Shown here: positions 1 to 6,138 of the stretch, piece by piece
Layout of the letters: each line of letters begins with the position of its first letter
Position numbering within the stretch: position 1 is the stretch's first letter
Source: Clostridia bacterium
GTDB taxonomy: Bacteria; Bacillota_A; Clostridia; Oscillospirales; CAG-272
Direction of reading: 5' to 3'
Assembly: GCA_017632155.1 (NCBI GenBank)
Contig: JAGBRZ010000198.1
Span: 1 to 33,831 of the forward strand
Length of the DNA stretch: 33,831 bases
Notes under the pieces: model-generated
Told to the model about the DNA's origin: nothing
What the model saw: the letters and a program-made list of their open reading frames with translations, nothing else
Databases searched by the model: none
Program-made: the position numbers and the translations under genes

Positions 1-141
1 AAGTCGTGTGTGACTCCAAGCTTAAGTAGGTTCAGACATAAGTATGATCCAACATAAGTTTGGGGTTATTTTCTGCGTAAATCAGCGAAAAGTACACCGA
101 ATGACGGTAATTTCACCGACAATAAATGGCGTAATTCACTA
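1..141. repeat. Terminal direct repeat, first copy (circular overlap)
   Basis: Bases 1-141 are identical to 33691-33831. An exact match of this length at both ends of an assembled contig is usually the overlap left when a circular molecule is assembled. The unique circle would then be 33,690 bp. A true long terminal repeat of a linear element is the alternative, but nothing else here suggests one. Confidence 0.9.
4..67 (+). repeat. Tandem 16-bp spaced direct repeats
   Basis: The words GCTTAAGT (20-27), ACATAAGT (36-43) and ACATAAGT (52-59) start exactly 16 bp apart. Their tails are partly alike (for example TGATCCA), and a weaker unit ending GACTCCA precedes them. On the minus strand the core reads ACTTATGT or ACTTAAGC. 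Further ACTTAAGT and ACTTATGT words occur at 366-373 and 709-716. Regular spacing suggests repeated binding of one protein, such as an initiator (iterons) or a transposase at an element end. The protein is unknown. Confidence 0.45.
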
Positions 142-217
142 TGCACAGTTGTATTATGCAAGACAAAAAATCGAGATCCAGGCGCATAGGGGGATAATTT
201 TTCCGGCGTAACAGCAT

Positions 218-254
218 AAAAAAGGCAGCCTCACCGAAAAATCGATGAGGCTGC
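218..254 (-). terminator. Terminator of the minus-strand small-protein operon
   Basis: Arms GCAGCCTCA (225-233) and TGAGGCTGC (246-254) form a 9-bp stem. Read on the minus strand the hairpin is followed by a run of T (218-223 as A on plus). It lies downstream of the last operon gene at 436-633. Confidence 0.8.
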
Positions 255-435
255 GCAAAATTGTTCAAAATGGGATGCGAGGGAGTGTTTGCTGATATAC
301 AGCGCTCATCGTATATAGTATAACATGGACTTTGCCGTAACTCAAGCAAATTCGCGCTGTTTTAACACTTAAGTTACGAATTACCACGGGATGTAGTGTG
401 CCCCACGCAATCCTGCATAGGGCACATTGGGGTGC

Positions 436-633
436 TCACCGGTATTCTGCCTCAGCACAGTCAATGGCATCATAGAAGTAGCCCATTGCTTCGGTGATAA
501 CTGCGTATCCTGCGGCAGCTCGGGAACCAATTTCAACGGGGACATCACGGAAGGAATCTTCTGCAGCTTCCAGGTCAGCCAGGGTTTCCCGCATTTCTTC
601 GAGGTGCATCTGCTGTCTGTAATATCTACTCAT
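436..633 (-). CDS. Small acidic protein of unknown function
   Basis: A 65-residue protein I do not recognise. It is predicted mostly helical and acidic (many Glu and Asp, for example LADLEAAED), with no membrane segment or known motif. The start is well supported by AAAGGAGA a few bases upstream. It is the last gene of the minus-strand operon that begins near 3.97 kb, and the operon terminator follows at 218-254. Its size and position suggest an accessory protein of a phage- or plasmid-like element. No function can be assigned from sequence. Confidence 0.65.
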   Translation of the reverse strand: MSRYYRQQMHLEEMRETLADLEAAEDSFRDVPVEIGSRAAAGYAVITEAMGYFYDAIDCAEAEYR

Positions 634-710
634 ACTGTCTCCTTTCTCGCAGGCTATCCGATGTAGATGCCTGGTAATTTTATGTTGAAAGTCATTGGCA
701 CTGACCTTAC

Positions 711-1130
711 TTATGTATTAGTGTCCGATTCCGGAAATGGAGAATCGTCTTCGCACATTGATAGCAACTGAAGTTCTTCCAAAGTGACAGGCTCACCTCG
801 AATTTCGAGTCCTCTGCCTTGATATGCACGGTCAAACAAGTCATCCATTTCATCGCTGTACTCTTTGTCGATATCCAAAGACCAAAGCTTTGTAATGGGA
901 CATTGACAATCTCCGCAACTAAATAATTGATACAGCAACTCCACTTCGCAAGACACCTCGCGTTCGAATAAGTGCCCGTTGCCATAGGCATCGAAGCATA
1001 TGCCTGTAATGGTCGTAGGATACTCGCCGATTGGTGTTAATAGGACAGCGTCTTCGCTTGGCTTACGATAAGCAATTTGCGGAACGTATCTCCCGTTATG
1101 TGCCGGACGCAAGTATACTTTTTTCTTCAT
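711..1130 (-). CDS. Unknown protein, small-protein operon
   Basis: A 139-residue protein of unknown function starting MKKKVYLRPAH. The frame stays open further upstream, but CGGAGGAATT directly before the ATG at 1130 fixes this start. It contains a Cys pair separated by two residues (SCGDCQCP), which could bind metal, and an acidic C-terminal half rich in Asp, Glu and Leu. A perfect GGGGGCGAA/TTCGCCCCC hairpin (1165-1183) sits in the 67-bp gap to the preceding gene. It belongs to the same operon as its neighbours. No family recognised. Confidence 0.7.
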   Translation of the reverse strand: MKKKVYLRPAHNGRYVPQIAYRKPSEDAVLLTPIGEYPTTITGICFDAYGNGHLFEREVSCEVELLYQLFSCGDCQCPITKLWSLDIDKEYSDEMDDLFDRAYQGRGLEIRGEPVTLEELQLLSMCEDDSPFPESDTNT

Positions 1131-1164
1131 AATTCCTCCGTAGTTTTGGGAAACTGATTTGCGT

Positions 1165-1183
1165 GGGGGCGAAGTTCGCCCCC
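1165..1183 (-). other. Perfect intergenic hairpin
   Basis: GGGGGCGAA and TTCGCCCCC form a 9-bp perfect stem around one base, between the genes ending at 1198 and starting at 1130. There is no T-run on either side, so it is not a standard terminator. It may stabilise or space the message. Confidence 0.5.
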
Positions 1184-1197
1184 GTAATTGCAATGAG

Positions 1198-1686
1198 TTA
1201 CTTCTGTCTAACGCTGTTAAGGTATTCGGCATAGCCATCGATACCTTTTACAAGAATGTCGTTAAAAATGTCCTCTATTGATTCACCAAAGATTTCCTTT
1301 GGAACATCTTCAGTATCAAATCCAACATTCTGTTCTCCTGTAGCAGAAACACTATAGCAGCCAATATATTCACCGTCATCATGAACCAAAAAGAGTTGTG
1401 TTATTGAACAGTCTGTCAATTCGGCTAATGCTATAGCTTTGCTCATGTTTATTGTGGGTTTCGCTGTAAAAAATGAGGATAAATCTGTAATCCAAAGGCG
1501 AGGCAATCGCTCACCTTTTATGGTATTGTACTCGTCACCATCAGATTCTATTTCATATAGATGCCCGCCTAACTGAGTAATGCTGTGGTAGTGCCCACCG
1601 CTGTAGTCGTAGGTATAACCTACGAAATGCGCTCTACCATTCGTATCAACAGCAGCAATATAGGATTCAGACCTTCTGGAACTCAT
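1198..1686 (-). CDS. Unknown protein, small-protein operon
   Basis: A 162-residue protein that I do not recognise. The first half is rich in Gly, Tyr and Ser and looks beta-structured (for example GYTYDYSGGHYH). The second half is acidic (FDTEDVPKEIFGESIEDIF). TGGAGGTGCGCT just upstream gives a clear ribosome binding site for the ATG at 1686. That site lies inside a 26-codon upstream reading frame (1667-1747), so translation of the two may be coupled. There is no signal peptide or membrane segment. It is likely cytoplasmic, with function unknown. Confidence 0.7.
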   Translation of the reverse strand: MSSRRSESYIAAVDTNGRAHFVGYTYDYSGGHYHSITQLGGHLYEIESDGDEYNTIKGERLPRLWITDLSSFFTAKPTINMSKAIALAELTDCSITQLFLVHDDGEYIGCYSVSATGEQNVGFDTEDVPKEIFGESIEDIFNDILVKGIDGYAEYLNSVRQK

Positions 1687-1747
1687 AGCGCACCTCCATC
1701 AGGCAGAATGCTGCTTCTGCAGTTTTCTGGAATAGAAAATTTTTCAT
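1667..1747 (-). CDS. Possible 26-aa leader peptide
   Basis: A short frame starting MKNFLFQKTAEAAF with its own site, TGGAGGTATT, immediately upstream. It overlaps the start of the 1198-1686 gene by 20 bases and contains that gene's ribosome binding site. This arrangement suits translational coupling or a regulatory leader. A similar short upstream frame lies at 24857-24904. The peptide matches nothing I know and may not be functional in itself. Confidence 0.4.
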   Translation of the reverse strand: MKNFLFQKTAEAAFCLMEVRYEFQKV

Positions 1748-1784
1748 AATACCTCCATAATCGATTATTGAAACTGTGTCGATC

Positions 1785-1809
1785 ATGGTGGCAATTGGCT
1801 TGCCACCAT
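1785..1809 (-). other. Intergenic hairpin
   Basis: ATGGTGGCAA (1785-1794) and TTGCCACCAT (1800-1809) form a 10-bp perfect stem with a five-base loop, between the genes ending at 1831 and starting at 1747. No T-run follows on the minus strand, so it does not look like an intrinsic terminator. Confidence 0.5.
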
Positions 1810-1830
1810 TTCGACTAACATATGTAATAA

Positions 1831-2256
1831 TTACGCTTCGGGAGCATTGGTCCCCAGCATTTTCATAACATGCTCCTTAGCGCATTCCGCTACACACTGA
1901 ATGGTATCATTATCCAATTCGGTGATTAGCAAATAAAAATAGCTATCATTTTTGCGGAACACACGAAGCGGTGCAAGACAACGCAACATCTGTGTCAAGT
2001 TTGCAAAAAGAAGAATGTCAGGCAGGCTTGAACCATGGATAATCAGACACTCGTTTCCGGTAATAGGAAGCGTAGCGTTTTCGATATCTTTGCGAGGGTT
2101 TGTCTCGCGTTCATCGATATACGGGATTTCTGTCCACAGAGATGGATTAGCCTCAATGGACGGAGCAAATGCTTGTTGCCCTAAGCCTACTAAGCAGAAG
2201 CGATTTGGAGAGGGAGCTGCCTGGGCAGCGGGGATAGATTCGTAAGAATTAGACAT
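1831..2256 (-). CDS. Unknown protein, small-protein operon
   Basis: A 141-residue protein of unknown function. The N-terminus is Ala/Pro-rich (SIPAAQAAPSPNRF). The middle looks like an alpha/beta fold with hydrophobic strands (NECLIIHGSSLPDILLF and SYFYLLITEL). It has no membrane segment. The ATG at 2256 follows GAAAGGG, a usable ribosome binding site. A stem-loop with the loop AAGTCCC ends 19 bases before the start codon. A matching stem-loop with compensating stem changes precedes the gene at 2730-3080. It is part of the minus-strand operon. Confidence 0.65.
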   Translation of the reverse strand: MSNSYESIPAAQAAPSPNRFCLVGLGQQAFAPSIEANPSLWTEIPYIDERETNPRKDIENATLPITGNECLIIHGSSLPDILLFANLTQMLRCLAPLRVFRKNDSYFYLLITELDNDTIQCVAECAKEHVMKMLGTNAPEA

Positions 2257-2275
2257 ACTTGATGCCCTTTCGTTG

Positions 2276-2294
2276 CCGACAGGGACTTTGTCGG
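2276..2294 (-). promoter_or_regulatory. Stem-loop upstream of start codon, copy A
   Basis: On the minus strand the sequence folds as CCGACA - AAGTCCC - TGTCGG, ending 19 bases before the ATG at 2256. The loop is identical to that of the stem-loop at 3097-3115, while the stem differs with base pairing kept. It could control translation or be a protein- or RNA-binding site. Confidence 0.5.
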
Positions 2295-2371
2295 ACTTGT
2301 AAAATATGGTTTGCCCTTCGTGGTGGGCTGAGGCTCACGCCCCAGTCGCTATATAATTCAAGCAGAAGTTC

Positions 2372-2716
2372 TCATTCGAGTTCGTCGCTCAAGTCATCAT
2401 CAGTTGCACTAAACTTGATGCATATTTCGTCGAAACACCTGCAGACACATTCCAAGTCAATGTCATGCAAGTAATATCGGGCAAAGGATGAAGCTACCGC
2501 CTCATGATTAAACCCATCGAAATGCACGTTGCATGCATCAACAAATGCTGTTCTGTCTGTTACCCAAACACGCACATGACTGCACATTTCGTGGTGGACC
2601 TCTCGCAGAATCACGATATGGCCGGTTGAGGTAGTGTAGGTCTCGATACTTTCCTGAGTGCTGTCACGTTCTATCAGCGCCCAGTGGTTGAATGATGGGA
2701 TAGGCTGTATAGTCAT
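2372..2716 (-). CDS. Unknown protein, paralogue of the 2730-3080 product
   Basis: A 114-residue protein beginning MTIQPIPSFNHWALIE. An AAGGAGGG site precedes the ATG at 2716 and rules out the longer upstream frame. It aligns along its length with the product of 2730-3080. Shared features are WALI near the start, a T-x-x-TGH motif, an AC-x-x-HF motif, and a C-terminal CFDE/HFDE helix followed by acidic residues. The two genes are adjacent, 13 bases apart, which points to tandem duplication and divergence. No enzymatic motif is visible and the function is unknown. Confidence 0.7.
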   Translation of the reverse strand: MTIQPIPSFNHWALIERDSTQESIETYTTSTGHIVILREVHHEMCSHVRVWVTDRTAFVDACNVHFDGFNHEAVASSFARYYLHDIDLECVCRCFDEICIKFSATDDDLSDELE

Positions 2717-2729
2717 ACCGGCGCCCTCC

Positions 2730-3080
2730 TTATTCCTCATCGTCATCATACGGAGTGCACAGCTCATCAAAGTGCTCGCAGATGCGCTGCAAAGAAGAGC
2801 TTTCCATGTAACCCTTGTAGAAAGCCTCGTAGCATTCTTCTTGGTCAACGCCTCCAAAGTGTGCCGTACAGGCGATTACAGAACCCTCTTCATTAGACAC
2901 CTTAATCGTAAGATTGGTGTAACTGGGATACTGCGTGGTCTTGACTTCGACGTAGTGGCCGGTGGGAGTTTCGTACATTTCACCATACTCAATCGTATCG
3001 TAGGTAGGAATGAGGGCCCAATCCTGAGCCAGAGCGGGGGTCTGAGAAGTTGCGGGGGTATTAATATTATTGTTAGACAT
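2730..3080 (-). CDS. Unknown protein, paralogue of the 2372-2716 product
   Basis: A 116-residue protein starting MSNNNINTPATSQ, with a short Asn/Thr-rich tail before the domain shared with its neighbour (WALI, TPTGH, ACTAHFGG and a C-terminal HFDELC followed by Asp/Glu). The ribosome binding site is weak (GAGA). A stem-loop with loop AAGTCCC ends 16 bases before the ATG, so initiation may be structure-controlled. The frame is open further upstream but has no supported start there. Function is unknown; the duplicated pair may form a dimer. Confidence 0.65.
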   Translation of the reverse strand: MSNNNINTPATSQTPALAQDWALIPTYDTIEYGEMYETPTGHYVEVKTTQYPSYTNLTIKVSNEEGSVIACTAHFGGVDQEECYEAFYKGYMESSSLQRICEHFDELCTPYDDDEE

Positions 3081-3096
3081 ATTGGTCTCGATTCTG

Positions 3097-3115
3097 CCAG
3101 CAGGGACTTCGCTGG
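3097..3115 (-). promoter_or_regulatory. Stem-loop upstream of start codon, copy B
   Basis: On the minus strand it folds as CCAGCG - AAGTCCC - TGCTGG (the innermost pair is a G-U wobble), ending 16 bases before the ATG at 3080. Two of the six pairs swap identity relative to copy A (2276-2294) and a third becomes a wobble, all with pairing kept. Confidence 0.5.
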
Positions 3116-3146
3116 TCTTTATGTAAATTTTTGGTGCCCTTAAGGG

Positions 3147-3223
3147 AGAGCGGAGCGGATTAACAGTGATCCGCTCTGCTCTTGTTGGTTTTTGCGGGTA
3201 GTGGGCTGGAGTAGCTCCAGCCC
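3147..3223 (-). other. Two strong intergenic hairpins
   Basis: The gap between the genes ending at 3238 and starting at 3080 holds a 14-bp stem (3147-3160 with 3169-3182, one wobble) and a perfect 9-bp stem GGGCTGGAG/CTCCAGCCC (3203-3211 with 3215-3223). Neither is followed by a T-run on the minus strand, so they are not classical terminators. Confidence 0.55.
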
Positions 3224-3237
3224 GTTGCCAAGGAGAA

Positions 3238-3621
3238 TTAGTGCGCTTCCGTTTCCACGGGGATGTTGTGCTCCCACTTGAAGAAGGTTTCCAGGCAAGC
3301 AAGGGTATGCAGTGCCTGAACCAGCTTCTTGTCGAGTTCCTGCGAAAACACTTCAACGCTGTTGTTGAAGATTTTAATCGTATGTCCCTGCTTTCCGCAG
3401 TCGAATACGATGCGCTGGCCTTCACCTACATCTCGGTGTTCCAGCTTGATGGATTTGATGCGTCCAGTGTCAGATGCGACGACCTGGAGCCCTGTGGTGC
3501 ATGTCATGATGTCCTTGTACAGTTCGGGCAGATTTTCTGCGAGAATTGTGAAGTTCATGACAGCGGTTTCAGCTGTATCGTACAGCTCCTCAAAAGAGTA
3601 GTGATTGGTGTTCGTTTTCAT
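3238..3621 (-). CDS. Unknown protein, first gene of the small-protein operon
   Basis: A 127-residue protein starting MKTNTNHYSFEELYDTAE. AGGAGG upstream of the ATG at 3621 is a strong site; the frame extends further up but without a credible start. The N-terminal third looks helical (LPELYKDIMT). The middle is likely beta (IVFDCGKQGHTIKIF). The C-terminal helix ends in ETFFKWEHN. No family recognised. About 345 bases of untranslated leader separate it from the promoter near 3973-4001. That leader contains only the doubtful frame at 3772-3960. Confidence 0.65.
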   Translation of the reverse strand: MKTNTNHYSFEELYDTAETAVMNFTILAENLPELYKDIMTCTTGLQVVASDTGRIKSIKLEHRDVGEGQRIVFDCGKQGHTIKIFNNSVEVFSQELDKKLVQALHTLACLETFFKWEHNIPVETEAH

Positions 3622-3771
3622 TACGAACCTCCTATGTAGAATATATATTTCAAAAGCACGGGTGTTGGTATGTGCGATGTTGTATGTACTCTGTCGTCCT
3701 CTTGTAGTGCCGTGCCGGCTTCTCATTTCTGAGAGGCACTACTTAATTCTGAGAGATTCATGCATATCGTT

Positions 3772-3960
3772 TCAACAGATTTGCCTTTGATGCAAGGTTG
3801 GTGGCTTCTCATTTAGAAGCAGTTGAGTGAGCACCGGTGGATCTAAGTTGTGCAAGCCCTGTTCTTTGCGGTTTGCAATATTCATCCAATGTGCATCTCT
3901 ATTTAATATGTAGTGGTAAATTCCAGTAACTTTGCGGCCGTTTTTGGTTTCGTGTTTCAT
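3772..3960 (-). CDS. Doubtful 62-aa frame in the operon leader
   Basis: A 62-codon frame beginning MKHETKNGRKVTGIYHY. It has no ribosome binding site. The predicted promoter (TTGACA at 3996-4001 and TATCGT at 3973-3978 on the minus strand) would start the transcript only about 5 bases before its ATG, so it could be translated only as a leaderless message. The segment GIYHYILNRD faintly recalls the start of REP-associated transposases, but the rest does not follow. More likely it is untranslated leader. Confidence 0.2.
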   Translation of the reverse strand: MKHETKNGRKVTGIYHYILNRDAHWMNIANRKEQGLHNLDPPVLTQLLLNEKPPTLHQRQIC

Positions 3961-4209
3961 TGGAACACTTATACGATATCACATGAACCGAAACATGTCA
4001 AGGGGTATTTTTGATTTATTTTTTATTTTTGAAACTTTTTGTGTTCCATAATAGAACGTCATCTCGTTCTGTATGTTCCAAACCAGGCGATACTACACCC
4101 GTTTTTGTTTCATAACAAACTCCGATTTACGGGTACTACTTTATTCAATATAGAATATTACAGTATTTTTGTTATTTTATTGAAACAAAAGTATTGCAAT
4201 CGCGTTTCA
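3952..4209. promoter_or_regulatory. Array of GTTYCA half-sites between divergent promoters
   Basis: GTTYCA or its complement occurs at 3954-3959, 3961-3966, 4030-4035, 4043-4048, 4075-4080, 4107-4112, 4181-4186 and 4204-4209. The first two form a near-perfect palindrome, GTGTTTCATTGGAACAC (3952-3968). CATGAACCGAAACATG (3982-3997) is a related dyad overlapping the minus-strand promoter. The copy at 4204-4209 lies in the spacer of the plus-strand promoter. This is a typical layout for operators of the adjacent regulator (4247-4930). Confidence 0.6.
3973..4001 (-). promoter_or_regulatory. Promoter of the minus-strand small-protein operon
   Basis: On the minus strand TTGACA (3996-4001) and TATCGT (3973-3978) are 17 bp apart, a good sigma-A match. 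It faces the operon of genes from 3621 down to 436 and overlaps the CATG...CATG dyad. Confidence 0.6.
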
Positions 4210-4222
4210 AATATGTTATGAT
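4194..4222 (+). promoter_or_regulatory. Promoter of the HTH regulator
   Basis: TTGCAA (4194-4199), a 17-bp spacer and TATGAT (4217-4222) make a good sigma-A promoter. A GTTTCA half-site lies in the spacer, which suits autoregulation. Transcription would begin around 4229, leaving a very short leader and supporting the TTG start at 4247. Confidence 0.65.
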
Positions 4223-4246
4223 ATAGAAAACATGGAGGTGATTGTT

Positions 4247-4930
4247 TTGGAATACACAAATCATAATGGTGTTACTGATTTTGAGAACGAGGAGAACCTC
4301 CTATCGTCTGATAGGGAGTATATTGAGGCTATGCAGACAGTGCAGCAAGCGCAAGCAGCTGCAGATGCAATCAAAACACAAAAGCGTCTTCTCGCCAAAC
4401 AAATGGAGCAAGACGAGCAAAACCTCGCTATTCTTATCGAGGACGCGGATAAGATTGCCGGCGAAGTGAGCCGTCGTTTACAGCATATAATTAAAGCAAA
4501 AGGATGGGAACGGTCAGCGCTGGCACAGGCATCTGGTATAGGAAGAACTACCTTATATAGATACATGTTGTCCCCTGGAGAGAATGGCTATGCTGTGCCT
4601 AAGAAAAAGAATCTATTAAAAATTTTGGATGCGCTTTCTGTCAGCCTCCACGAGTTCTGCACCTTTCCCGATGATTTTGAAAAGTGGAAAAAATCTTTCG
4701 ATCAAGCCCCTGTTGAAGGATTGAATCTTTTCGCTTGGCGTGATGAGGTATTAGATATTTTCCAAACAAACACCTTCGTCTACGAACAGAACGGTCACAA
4801 GGTGCGTATGCCGCAGGCACAGTTTGATATGTTAAAAAATGCTATTGAAGGCGTTTTGGGAATGCTTGATATGCTCCCGCATGATGCCCACAGTAGCTGG
4901 CGAGACTGGATAAGCTCTTTTAAGAAATAA
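4247..4930 (+). CDS. HTH (XRE-like) transcriptional regulator with coiled coil
   Basis: A 227-residue DNA-binding protein. An N-terminal coiled coil rich in Gln, Ala and Lys (about residues 25-65, containing QQAQAAADA) precedes an XRE/Cro-type helix-turn-helix at roughly 70-135 (ALAQASGIGRTTLYRYM is the recognition unit). The C-terminal 90 residues are unassigned. I prefer TTG at 4247 because GGAGGTG (4234-4240) is ideally spaced for it, whereas the ATG at 4232 overlaps that site. It is divergent from the minus-strand operon across a region packed with GTTYCA half-sites. By inference it represses itself and that operon. Confidence 0.8.
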   Translation: MEYTNHNGVTDFENEENLLSSDREYIEAMQTVQQAQAAADAIKTQKRLLAKQMEQDEQNLAILIEDADKIAGEVSRRLQHIIKAKGWERSALAQASGIGRTTLYRYMLSPGENGYAVPKKKNLLKILDALSVSLHEFCTFPDDFEKWKKSFDQAPVEGLNLFAWRDEVLDIFQTNTFVYEQNGHKVRMPQAQFDMLKNAIEGVLGMLDMLPHDAHSSWRDWISSFKK

Positions 4931-4942
4931 CAAAACCATCTA

Positions 4943-5011
4943 AAAGGAATCGGTGTTTATATACCGGTTCCTTTTTGTGTCTTTCCCGTGCAGTTGATCT
5001 GCACGGGATAT
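4943..5011. terminator. Tandem terminators between convergent genes
   Basis: The first hairpin pairs AAAGGAATCGGT (4943-4954) with ACCGGTTCCTTT (4963-4974) and has T on one side and A on the other, so it can work both ways. The second pairs CCCGTGCAG (4985-4993) with CTGCACGGG (4999-5007), followed by ATATTTTT. They separate the regulator from the converging nuclease gene. Confidence 0.75.
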
Positions 5012-5013
5012 TT

Positions 5014-5571
5014 TTATGCTACGGTAAGCTTTTTAGCTCGGCATTTCCCGTATAGGTCATCCATGATGTACCGACGTAAAGTCTCATATACAAAAGTAGG
5101 AAAGGTTTCAGGTGTTACAAATACGAATGAGCACCCATATCGTTTTTCAAAGGTGTGGTATGTAGCAAGCACATTTTTAACCTCATGGTTATTGGGATAA
5201 TTACCGGCAACCAGGTCGGCATAACACCCACCCTCAATCGCCACATAGAGCCTGCAGCCTTTTTTCCATGCACGGTAGAGTTCTGCCTCAAAGCGGTCGC
5301 GTTCCGGACCAAAGCAGGTGATGAGCTCCCGTAAATCCATTTTGCGTTCGATGGATAGTTTGTCGCTATAATCAATTGTTTCGCCTTTCGGAAGGCGTAC
5401 CACGGCAGAATAGTCACCGACATTTAATGCCCGTCGCTGCGGCAGAACCCCAAGGTTTTGAAAATCTTCCATCCGTTGCTGGTAACGAGGGTTTTGCTGT
5501 TCTCGTGTATCAACAATCAGATTAAATGTCTCAGATATGCGCTTACACGCATTATATTGATTTGTTACCAT
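5014..5571 (-). CDS. ERCC4-type (XPF/MUS81 family) nuclease
   Basis: A 185-residue protein with an ERCC4 nuclease domain. Visible motifs are IVDTREQ near residue 20, NVGDYS around residue 51, and IERK followed by an acidic residue around residue 74. Together they form the GD...ERK metal-binding signature of XPF/MUS81-type structure-specific endonucleases. The following helix (ERDRFEAEL) is also typical. Small stand-alone versions are common in Gram-positive phages and plasmids, where they may process branched or replicating DNA. It overlaps the end of the upstream gene (5565-5969) by 7 bp, so the two are probably co-transcribed and translationally coupled. Confidence 0.8.
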   Translation of the reverse strand: MVTNQYNACKRISETFNLIVDTREQQNPRYQQRMEDFQNLGVLPQRRALNVGDYSAVVRLPKGETIDYSDKLSIERKMDLRELITCFGPERDRFEAELYRAWKKGCRLYVAIEGGCYADLVAGNYPNNHEVKNVLATYHTFEKRYGCSFVFVTPETFPTFVYETLRRYIMDDLYGKCRAKKLTVA

Positions 5572-5969
5572 AGAAAAATATCATCCTCATCTTTCAAGTA
5601 GTCATAGCAGCGGTCCTGGATATCCGGCACGCCCATTTGCTCTGCGGTATCCTTCCACGAGAGCTGCTGCACCCCGTGCAGGCGCAAGCCCATAGCGATT
5701 GTGCTATCCTCTATGCGGTCAATTTCACGGTGCGTTTGGTTACAGAGCACAATGCACTTCTCGTGAAGTTTCTGCTTTCTTTCTGCCGCCTTGTTGTAAC
5801 GCTCCTGGATGCATAAGTAGTATGCATCCTCTATAGCGTTCCTTTCAGACGGTGGTTTGGTACATATTTCAGCGAGCTCGCGGACGAGGTGGTCAATGCT
5901 TTCCTGCACTGCGACAAGTTCCTCCCGGATAATGCTGATTTGAGTAAAGCTTGAGATAAATTGGTACAT
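5565..5969 (-). CDS. Sigma-70 region 4-like phage-type regulator
   Basis: A 134-residue protein. The first 75 residues are a helical coiled coil (LVAVQESIDHLVRELAEI). The C-terminal 50 contain LSWKDTAEQMGVPDIQDRCY, which resembles the helix-turn-helix of sigma-70 region 4 found in DUF1492/ArpU-type phage regulators. AAAGGA upstream supports the ATG at 5969. It overlaps the ERCC4 nuclease gene by 7 bp. In phages, relatives switch on late or packaging genes; here no late genes are present, so its target is unknown. The assignment rests on motif resemblance only. Confidence 0.55.
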   Translation of the reverse strand: MYQFISSFTQISIIREELVAVQESIDHLVRELAEICTKPPSERNAIEDAYYLCIQERYNKAAERKQKLHEKCIVLCNQTHREIDRIEDSTIAMGLRLHGVQQLSWKDTAEQMGVPDIQDRCYDYLKDEDDIFLW

Positions 5970-6045
5970 ATTTAAATGTTCCTTTCGTTAAGATTTTTCG
6001 ATGCGAGGTGCATCTGTACCTCAACTATGACTGAGCTCGAAATTT

Positions 6046-6061
6046 TTATACACAAGCTTTT
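6046..6061 (+). repeat. 16-bp inverted repeat, left arm
   Basis: TTATACACAAGCTTTT is the exact reverse complement of 6590-6605. The two arms flank the MazF-like gene. The outer 10 bases (TTATACACAA) are one of seven exact copies of this word in the element. Confidence 0.6.
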
Positions 6062-6138
6062 TATGGGTTGGTCACGAATGTCTTTATTATCTTGAGAGCC
6101 TCGTTTAACGAGCAAAAAGAAAAAAGGAGACATTACTT

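Larger units (their letters stand above)
1..435. other. Gene-free stretch at the circle junction
   Basis: I see no convincing gene here. The stretch holds 16-bp spaced repeats (4-67), a terminator for the minus-strand operon (218-254), and an imperfect inverted repeat made of CGTAACTCAAG (336-346) and CTTAAGTTACG (368-378). A 78-codon minus-strand frame across 113-349 runs through the terminator hairpin and has no convincing ribosome binding site, so I do not call it. Confidence 0.6.

Noticed and set aside
113..349. 78-codon minus-strand frame
   Set aside because: It runs through the operon terminator hairpin, has no convincing ribosome binding site and no recognisable protein features.
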